Shown one piece after another: positions 18,641 to 24,899 of a DNA stretch of 24,899 nucleotides. Made by a program: the position numbers and the translations under genes. Position 1 is the stretch's first letter. Every line of letters starts with the position of its first letter. The stretch is from NCBI GenBank assembly GCA_016256075.1, contig SDVU01000044.1, positions 1 to 24,899 on the forward strand. Reading direction: 5' to 3'. The notes below the pieces were generated by a model that was given only the letters and a program-made list of their open reading frames with translations, was not told the origin of the DNA and ran no database searches. Source of the DNA: Dictyocoela muelleri. Its lineage: Eukaryota; Microsporidia.

Positions 18641-20169
18641 TTAAGCCTCAACTCGACAGCATATAAAAAACACTTTACTCGCCTAAATTTATAAAATTTA
18701 AAAAAATTTATTTTTAATCATTATAAAATTCCATTTAACAATTTTATAAAGAGCTTTTGAATAGTTTTTCCTTTCGAAGATATAAAAATTCATCAACGTA
18801 GTTCTTAAAAAATATTCATAAGAAAAATTTAAATTTATTATAGAAAGGTCATTGGTTTTTGGGGCTTAAATAAGTTATATTCGAATTGTTTCTTCGACTT
18901 TCCGTGATGTTTATATGACTTTAGTAATGTTTGGGTGTGAAATTCCGCATTGATAATTGAGATCTCTATACCAAACCTCACATGAAATTTTTGATTCGTT
19001 GCACGCTTCAATGACTCTTCTGTAAGAATCAAAATTCAATCTAAGATTTGGTTAAGGATATTATTTTCTATTACCCACATGCATTCTTTCGAAATATATA
19101 AAAAAATCACCAATATTTGATACACAGACAACTTTAAATCAATGTTATCAATTAATCTTGAATACTTCCTTCCGACACAATTTATAAGGAAAAATGACAG
19201 ATTTAAAATATTTCTTTAATTCTTTAAATTCGAATCTTTTTTATAAATTTCGCTCAACCCAAGATTCTGTATTTCCCGATAAATAGACTGCCCGAAATAA
19301 AAAAGATAACCATATGTTTTTGAAAGTGTAAAGACAATCATTATTGAATTTAAGAATGTTTTTTCAAAATCTGTTATTACAATTTTTGGATTGAATTTCT
19401 GAGATTTGAGAGCATTAAAAAATTTATTATATGTTTCCTCTGTTTTTGATTGCAGAAAATAAAAAAATTTGGATAAAAGTTGTTATAGATATTCGCCTGA
19501 ACAGTTATAAATCGATGTAAAGTGTTATGAACAGATCTAAATTTCCATAAATTATAAACATCTAGATTTTTGCATAAAATCATTCATTAACCGTGTTCGA
19601 AAAATTAATATTCTCTCGCCATCTAAAAACCGCTGTCATGTACTGAAAACGCTTTATTTCTTAAGTTTAATTTGAAAATCTTTATAATATAAACAATTAA
19701 ATTGGCCGCATCAAGCAATGCATTATTTATTTTATTGTTAATATAATTCATAATTGATTTTATATTTGGTATGGTGGAAACCTCGCGTCATTTAATTTTT
19801 AGTTAAAAAAGTTATAATGTCGTTTGATATCTCAAATGGAACAAGCGCCATGATTCTTGTTTCGATTTCATTATTAAATCCATACATTTTTTTGTCGACG
19901 GCATGTTTATGGCTTTAAATCAATATAATTTTATCATTATTATGATATAACAGTTTTACTTATGAGATATTTGTTGACTTCTAAATATTTGAATTTCTTC
20001 TGTTTCATTCTCGCTATGAAAAATGAAATTATTATATAATAAAAGTGGTTTTCCTCTTTAATTATCAAAAAATTTCAGTTCTATATGGGGTTCTATATTG
20101 TTTTTTTTAATATTTAAAATTTTATGAAAGTTGGGGGTTTTTTATATGTTGGCGAGTTGAGACCAAGCC
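18641..20169 (-). mobile_element. MULE B, FLYWCH-type, inserted in MULE A
   Basis: 1529 bp. The inverted ends share CTCAACTCG and CATATAAAAAAC (left 18645-18675, right 20136-20165). The transposase is on the minus strand, opposite to MULE A. Flanked by ~80-bp direct duplications of MULE A coding DNA, each touching an end. Confidence 0.85.
18838..20100 (-). pseudogene. MULE B transposase (broken)
   Basis: From right to left: a degenerate FLYWCH region ending HKHAVDKKMYGFNNEIETRI (19840-19915), NNFYPNFFIFCNQK and its neighbour-frame version (19420-19490), IVITDFEKTFLNSI with a catalytic Asp (about 19340-19385), GYLFYFGQSIYREIQ in place of the usual GC-x-FH-x-x-Q (about 19270-19315), and a C-terminal remnant 18838-19032. 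Stops and frame changes throughout. Confidence 0.72.
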
Positions 20170-20253
20170 AAAATTGATGCTTATTTTAGATTTACTGTTG
20201 AAATGATAGTGGCATTTGCTTTATACATATAGATGCAATGAATGAACATATTA
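20170..20253 (+). repeat. Right copy of ~80-bp duplication flanking MULE B
   Basis: Begins immediately after the MULE B end (GACCAAGCC then AAAATTGATG) and repeats 18561-18640; MULE A sequence then continues. Confidence 0.82.
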
Positions 20254-20660
20254 TTGAATTTGATAAATACATTGAAAATAAAAAACTATGATGATATTCT
20301 TAAAACAAGGAAATAGTTTATAAATTTATATTTGTCAGACCAAAAATAAATAAAAAATCAATTTTTAATATTTCTTTTTTGTCATCATACACGTGAATTA
20401 TCGTCTCTTCACCATTAACAGCAAATGTAATCGAAGGATGGCATAGTTCTCTGAATTTCATTGTTTGATTCTCCAAGCCAAACAAAAAAAATTAAGTCGA
20501 TAAATTGAAAAAGATGAAAATGAAAGTTGAGTATGGTTTTTAAAGGTATTGCATGAAATTTTATCAAATGAGCCCTCATAAATATCTAATGATTCTATGA
20601 AATATAATAATGCAATTCTTAACTAAAAAAATTTTGACTATTGAATTTTTTTAATACATG
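20254..20660 (+). pseudogene. MULE A transposase, C-terminal part (broken)
   Basis: The duplicated FRFTV...AF stretch continues as EFDKYIENK (20255-20285) and, after frame changes, LTANVIEGWHSSLNFIV (20415-20465), the T-N-x-V-E-G-W-H box that ends FLYWCH-MULE transposases. Same strand as 17735-18640, so both belong to one element. Confidence 0.75.
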
Positions 20661-20835
20661 CGTTTTTTTAATTAAATCAAACTAATTATTTTTAAATAAA
20701 GCCATTTTTTATTTTTAAGGAGTTTTCACAGTAAAATTTAAAATTTATTTGATCTTTATTATTATTTTTTATAACTAGATTTTTGGGCTAAAAACGTCGC
20801 AACTAAGCCTATTTGGCTATGTTACAACGCAGCCC

Positions 20836-20905
20836 ATTTCGATCATATCTTCTGTCAATATTAAATTAGATTTTACAGCATATTAGAGTGAATCCTTAAA
20901 TATGA
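20836..20905 (+). repeat. Right copy of ~70-bp duplication flanking MULE A
   Basis: See 17572-17643. It starts right after the MULE A end (GCAGCCC). Confidence 0.6.
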
Positions 20906-20927
20906 ACACTCTTAATATGAACACTCC

Positions 20928-22045
20928 GGGTCTTGTCTGTTATCAAGGCTACCACCAAGGATCCCCCCTTGATATTGTTTTTTATAATTATTAAAAATTT
21001 AAATTAATTAAAAACTGTGATTAAAATTTTATTAATTAAAAAAACACATTAATATTTCTTTAAAATACACTCAAATTCTCCATACTCCAAATTTGACAAA
21101 AACCTTTTTTTGAATGTATATTCCATTAACAAATCGTCAATTTCATCTCTTCTCACACCATGCTCTTTTCTCATTGAAAATTTTAGACCCCTCTAAAAAC
21201 CTTCAATATTGTTCGTATGCGTACCTTCCAGGGATTTGAATCCTTCAGAATGGTTTACTAATTTATGACTTAATGACAAATTTAAAGCGACACGTGGATA
21301 AGAAAGATGTATATCACGAATAATTTACTTCCGACACCAACTAATACGTCCATTGCATTTGAAATAGTCTTGGCTTCTCTATTCAACACATTTTTTAAAA
21401 AAAAATTCGACTATCATATTTATAAATTCCGCACAATATCCAAGTTGTTTCAGGTTTCTGATAATCAGTTGACTTAGAGTTTTTATCACTCCCTATCTAC
21501 AAATAACACTTTCATCAACTTCTACAATTGTTCCTAATCCTCAATGTAATATATACTTTGATTTCATAAACTGTTTATAACAATTTATCAACAATTTTTT
21601 ATCGATGAAATTAAATATTTTGATATTTTCAGGTATCTTATAATCTGAATATTTGAAAATTGGACATTAAAAAATAAAAAATGTTTATCAAAACATTTGT
21701 TTTGCATTTAAAAGAAGACATGTTTTTTTTTCGTTGGCATTTTTTTATGATACAGCAATATGCAATTTCTTTACACCCATTCTTTTTTTTAAATTTTAAT
21801 ATTTTAAATATTTCTACATTTTCTATATTGGCTTGAATTTTTAATAATATCATTATCAATTATATATTCAAGCGTGTATTCGATATTCGAGAAAATTTTA
21901 TCATTAGATTTCAAAACATGGATCGACATGGGTTATTTAAAATTTTTAATTAATTAATTAAAAATTTAAAAATTTAAAAAAGTGCTTTTTTCTGTTATCA
22001 AGCCTACTTTTTAAAAAAAGGTAGCCTTGATAACAGAAAAGACCC
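20928..22045 (-). mobile_element. Merlin-1 (IS1595-like DNA transposon)
   Basis: 1118 bp. The terminal repeats begin GGGTCTTGTCTGTTATCAAG at left and GGGTCTTTTCTGTTATCAAG at right, both followed by GCTACC. The right end carries a second, inverted copy of the same sequence (about 21983-22006), so it forms a hairpin. The left end has a smaller TATCAAGG / CCTTGATA hairpin. The expected 8-bp target duplication is not evident. Confidence 0.87.
21055..21860 (-). pseudogene. Merlin-1 transposase (broken)
   Basis: A zinc-binding-like start (EIAYCCIIKKCQRKKN, about 21735-21785) is followed by GLGTIVEVDESVIC (21500-21545), the E-V/I-D-E-S motif with the first catalytic Asp of IS1595/ISXO2 transposases. 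The C-terminal third has VNHSEGFKSLEGTHTNNIEG, F, a stop where Trp is usual, RGLKFSMRKEHGVRRDE and ends LKKY with TAA at 21055. T-H-T-N-x-I-E-x-F-W is diagnostic of this superfamily. Several breaks in the middle. Confidence 0.87.
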
Positions 22046-22096
22046 GAAATTTTTGAGTGTGTTGACAGGAGTAGTACAAAATTTCCCGTTCTCCAA

Positions 22097-22411
22097 CTGG
22101 TTAGGCGCCCGTCTGATTTTTTATGTAAAGCCCCATCCATGAGAGACAGTCATTAAATTTTTATTTTCGTATCGTAAATCATGAGTTATCTTCAGATATA
22201 ATCATTGAAATTTTTTTCACCATATACGGAAGTTTTCAAAAATTCTCGCTTCGTGGAAATTTTTGAAAACTTCTATATATGACCTAAAAGATATTAAATG
22301 ATTTTATATGAAGATAATTAACGATTTTAAGCTTATTTCAAATAATTTTTTTATGATTGCATTTATGGAGCGCACATACTAAAAAATCAGAAGGGCGCAT
22401 AACCCATTAGA
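22097..22411. mobile_element. Foldback MITE with GGTTAKGCGCCC ends
   Basis: The left end GGTTAGGCGCCCGTCTGATT and the complement of the right end GGTTATGCGCCCTTCTGATT match 18 of 20. Matches continue inward (TTATCTTCA, AAATCATT, GAAGTTTTCAAAAAT) to a centre near 22251. Of about 315 bp, nearly all is arm. No coding sequence; family unknown. Confidence 0.87.
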
Positions 22412-22724
22412 GAGACGATTTTTGCTATTATAAATATCACATATTTTTATATCCATTTCTTGTGTGACTGTGTCAATGTTCCTTCTAGTAATCTCAACAG
22501 TAATTTAAACCTATGCGCAATCTCTTTTATCTAAACTATATTACACACCTACTATATTAAGAAAATAAGGCCGTTTGCATCTTTGGTTTGATCAAAAAAA
22601 GATAGGGGTGTTTATCTCTGAGTAAGATGAATATATTTCCTTGTTCACTTTTAGAAACTGGAACAGGTATCTTACGAAAATAATATTCCTCACGAATAGA
22701 TTTTTATGGCTAGGCCTTTTCCAA
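22412..22724. other. Spacer without recognised feature
   Basis: AT-rich sequence between two palindromic elements. I see no domain in any frame and no repeat shared with the rest of the window. Confidence 0.5.
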
Positions 22725-23740
22725 ATTTCATCTTTTCTAAAAAATTTACATAAAACGTAAATATAATTAAGAGAATAAATAAAAATAGACGCTTGCGGGT
22801 TATTCGAGCTTTCGCGATTATTCAACGCCTTTAAATAATTTTAACTACCGCCCATTATATGTCAAAAATATCTTATATACAGGGTTTTTTATAAATATAG
22901 ACTTAATTTAAATATTATAGACTCATTTTTTTCAAAGCAATAGACCCATTTTTTTAAGTTTATAGACTTGTTTTTTCAAAGTTATGGGCATTTTTTAGAC
23001 TTTTATACACATTTTGATAGAGTTGTGGATGATCAGTAAAATCACCACGTTTAATTATTTTTTTTTGTCCCTGTTTTTAACCCCAATTTTTAAACCATTA
23101 TTTTTCAACCATTATTTCATAACCTTATATTTTTTTTAACCCTTATTTTTAGGCCTTATTTTTTTAGCCCCCTTTTTTTTATAGTCATTTTTTAACCTTT
23201 GTTGAAAAACTGTTAGAAAAAAAAAGGTTAAAAAAATAATGTTAAAAATAAAGACTAAAAAAATAAGGCTAAAAAATAATGGAAAAAGAAAATGAAAATA
23301 ATGATTAAAATTAGGATTGAAGAAAAAAGCTAGAAAATAAGTTTTGGTAAATAAGGGTTGAAAAATAATCCTTAGGAAATAATCGTTTGAAAACATTGGT
23401 TAAAAAGGGGTTAAATAAATAAATCGATGTGATTTCTGCTGATTATATATAAATCTATCAAAATGTGTCTATAAGTCAGAAAGAAATGGGTCATAAAGTT
23501 TAAAAAATGGGTCTATAAGTTCGAAAAAATGGGTCTATAATTTTTGAAAAATGTGTCTATAATTATGAAAACCCAGGTATAGTAGATACTTTTTACTTAT
23601 AATGAGATGTCATTAAAATTATTTAAAGGCGTCAAATAACCCGCAAACGCCGATTTATATTCATTATCCTCATTCTTTTTTACGTTTAATTTTTTTTTTG
23701 GAAAAATGAGATTTTGAAAAAGGGCTGTAAAAATAAGATA
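22725..23740. mobile_element. Large foldback element with tandem-repeat arms
   Basis: The left half is the inverse of the right half over about 450 bp per arm. Outer parts pair (TTGCGGGTTATT, ACGCCTTTAAATAATTTTAA). Then CAGGGTTTT/CTGGGTTTT introduces about six ~20-bp units of the kind TTATAGACCCATTTTTTCAA, followed by ~15-bp units of the kind TTTTTAACCCTTATTTT up to a centre near 23180-23215. This architecture resembles foldback transposons. No protein is encoded; the long frame 23136-23396 is only the translated array. Its right edge adjoins Merlin-2. Confidence 0.85.
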
Positions 23741-23746
23741 TAAGAT

Positions 23747-24669
23747 CCCCGCTTTTTGAAGGGAAAAAATGCAAATGAAAATATTATTTTATTTAAAGCG
23801 TGAAAACCTACGCAAAATGTCTGTAAAGGGTGTTTCTGTAGTTTTAAAAAATTGAAACTCTTGAATATAAAGTGATTTTTTTGGATATAGGTTCCCCGAG
23901 TTTTGATATATTTTTTCAACAACACCACATATTTTTAATGTTCTGTGTGTTGATTTCAGAATTTTCCGGGTCTACAAAAATTTTTTACGATTAACTTTTT
24001 TATGCACAAAACACAAATTCTCTAAGTTTTTATATCCCTTCGAACTATCAGTAATTACTAAAGAATTGGATTGTATATTTTGTTTTATTATTCCACTGGT
24101 TCGGGACTTTACCACTTGGAAAAACATTTTTTTGCTTTGTTTAGAGATGAATCCTACGCACAATGTGTTTTTGATCAACCTACCTTTGTGATATTTACGA
24201 CGAGAAATACAAGGTTCATCAACCTCAACTGTTTCTCCACTACCACGATTTTTTCAAATTTTATTTTATTCAAAACATTCCTGATAAAATTAAAAACTGA
24301 GTTAATGACATATTTACTTACTTTATATTCTCTTTTTATTTTTTTTTGACATAAGTTTTTTTGAGTCAATTCATAAATAAATAAAAGAATTGTTCTCAAA
24401 GGAGTCTTCAAGTCAAAGAAAACAGAAGCACCCTGAATTTAAACAGAAAATTCATGATACTTATAAGTAGGTCACAACCATATAAGGCCGTCACTTCTTT
24501 TTTCTTCTTCAAAGACATGGGTTTTATTACATTTATTGCATCGCTTTTATTAACGTAGAAGGCCTAATTCTACACAGAACCCGATAAGTCTGCGTGGTGT
24601 ATAAATTTTATTATATAATTATATACGTGTAATCATAAGGGTATTTTTTTTATCCTTCAAAAAAGCGGG
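23747..24669 (-). mobile_element. Merlin-2 (IS1595-like DNA transposon)
   Basis: About 923 bp. The terminal inverted repeats are CCCCGCTTTTTGAAGGGAAA at left and, as complement, CCCGCTTTTTTGAAGGATAA at right. These ends differ from Merlin-1, so it is a second family. It begins just beyond the right arm of the foldback element. No clear 8-bp target duplication. Confidence 0.78.
23880..24545 (-). pseudogene. Merlin-2 transposase (broken)
   Basis: From right to left: an N-terminal zinc ribbon RCNKCNKTHVFEEEKRSDGL (about 24485-24543), FFDLKTPLRTILLFIYELTQ (24360-24420), SGETVEVDEPCISRRKYHKG (24175-24235) with the E-V-D-E catalytic motif, then LCVGFISKQSKKMFFQVVKS, SLVITDSSKGYKNLENL with the second Asp (24010-24080), and VDPENSEINTQNIKNMW (23920-23970), the P-x-x-x-x-x-TQ-x-I-E-x-x-W box. 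The frame changes at least three times, for example between the first pieces and the EVDE motif. Every domain is present, so the copy is decayed but not truncated. Confidence 0.87.
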
Positions 24670-24689
24670 TCCTATAACTTATATGAGAG

Positions 24690-24754
24690 CGTTTTTTCGC
24701 TATAGGCAAAAAAACAATTTTTTTGGCGAAAAAAGCGTTTTTTCGCCAACTTTA
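24690..24754. repeat. Strong hairpins, possible end of another element
   Basis: GGCGAAAAAA and TTTTTTCGCC flank GCG (about 24731-24753). An overlapping inverse, GCGTTTTTTCGC near 24691 with GCGAAAAAAGCG near 24732, forms a second stem. Element ends elsewhere in the window have the same kind of hairpin, so this may be the terminal repeat of an element reaching past the window. 24755-24899 shows no gene. Confidence 0.5.
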
Positions 24755-24899
24755 TTATTACTATTAAATATTAAGAACCGTGACATAATATAAAATAAAT
24801 TTAAACTTACGGAAAAGAGAAGATTATATACAAAGATTTTATTTATAATTTTGATAGAAACACCCGGCCAGAAAGAGCTTTCAGATGTTCTAATAGATT

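Larger units (their letters stand above)
17646..20835 (+). mobile_element. MULE A, FLYWCH-type, interrupted by MULE B
   Basis: The terminal repeats are inverted copies sharing AGCCAAATWGGCT, AGTTGCGACGTT and CCCAAAAAT. Each contains a hairpin (GTCGCAA...AGCCA / TGGCT...TTGCGAC at about 17650-17683). Without MULE B and one 80-bp duplication it is about 1.58 kb, the same length as MULE-1. Confidence 0.82.

Noticed and set aside
23136-23396. Phe-rich 86-residue protein (membrane-like)
   Set aside because: It is the translated tandem array of the foldback element, not a gene.
1-24899. CRISPR array, bacterial operon or phage features
   Set aside because: The genes are eukaryotic; the regular repeats are foldback arms or AT minisatellites without spacers.

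Overview
The window is strongly AT-rich eukaryotic nuclear DNA. Three conserved, intron-less, compact genes sit in a sea of decayed DNA transposons. The genes are NOG1 (ribosome assembly GTPase, 476-2176 +), a short SP-RING protein of the NSE2/MMS21 type (3215-3625 +) and POB3/SSRP1 (FACT histone chaperone, 9092-10414 -). Each has C residues directly or 2 nt before its ATG (10 Cs, CCC, CCCC+AA), the start-codon signal known from microsporidia. Proteins shorter than their yeast homologues, a FACT subunit without HMG box, no introns, and FLYWCH-MULE, Merlin, hAT, mariner and pogo/Tigger relics all fit a TE-rich, large-genome microsporidian. I cannot name the species.

Layout. 1-4215: NOG1 and NSE2, flanked by inverted copies of an unclassified ~330-bp repeat (called R1 here), with a third R1 copy between them. 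4216-8660: a decayed hAT transposase split by a FLYWCH-MULE (5659-7226), followed by two palindromic MITE-like units. 9092-10414: POB3. 10726-16310: a fourth R1 copy split by a stack of nested transposons: R1 > short pogo-type element (10919-16217) > mariner (11323-15961) > Tigger/pogo (14065-15820) and, separately, an unclassified element X (12300-13660) that itself holds a hAT foldback MITE (12549-13104) with a perfect 8-bp target duplication. 16600-17440: a Tigger/jerky relic. 17646-20835: MULE A, split by MULE B (18641-20169). 20928-22045: Merlin-1. 22097-22411: a foldback MITE. 22725-23740: a ~1-kb foldback element whose arms are built of short tandem units. 23747-24669: Merlin-2.

The most unusual signal is that all three MULEs and element X are flanked, directly outside their terminal repeats, by direct duplications of about 70-160 bp. 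MULEs normally make 8-11 bp target duplications. Removing each insertion plus one copy of its duplication restores normal lengths: mariner ~1.36 kb, and MULE A ~1.58 kb beside 1.57 and 1.53 kb for the other two MULEs. The duplications therefore look like products of insertion and not independent repeats. This was read by eye and needs alignment.

The three host genes are not an obvious pathway unit: NOG1 acts in 60S ribosome biogenesis, NSE2 in SMC5/6 SUMO ligation and POB3 in nucleosome reorganisation. They are probably survivors of an ancestral compact order pushed apart by transposons.
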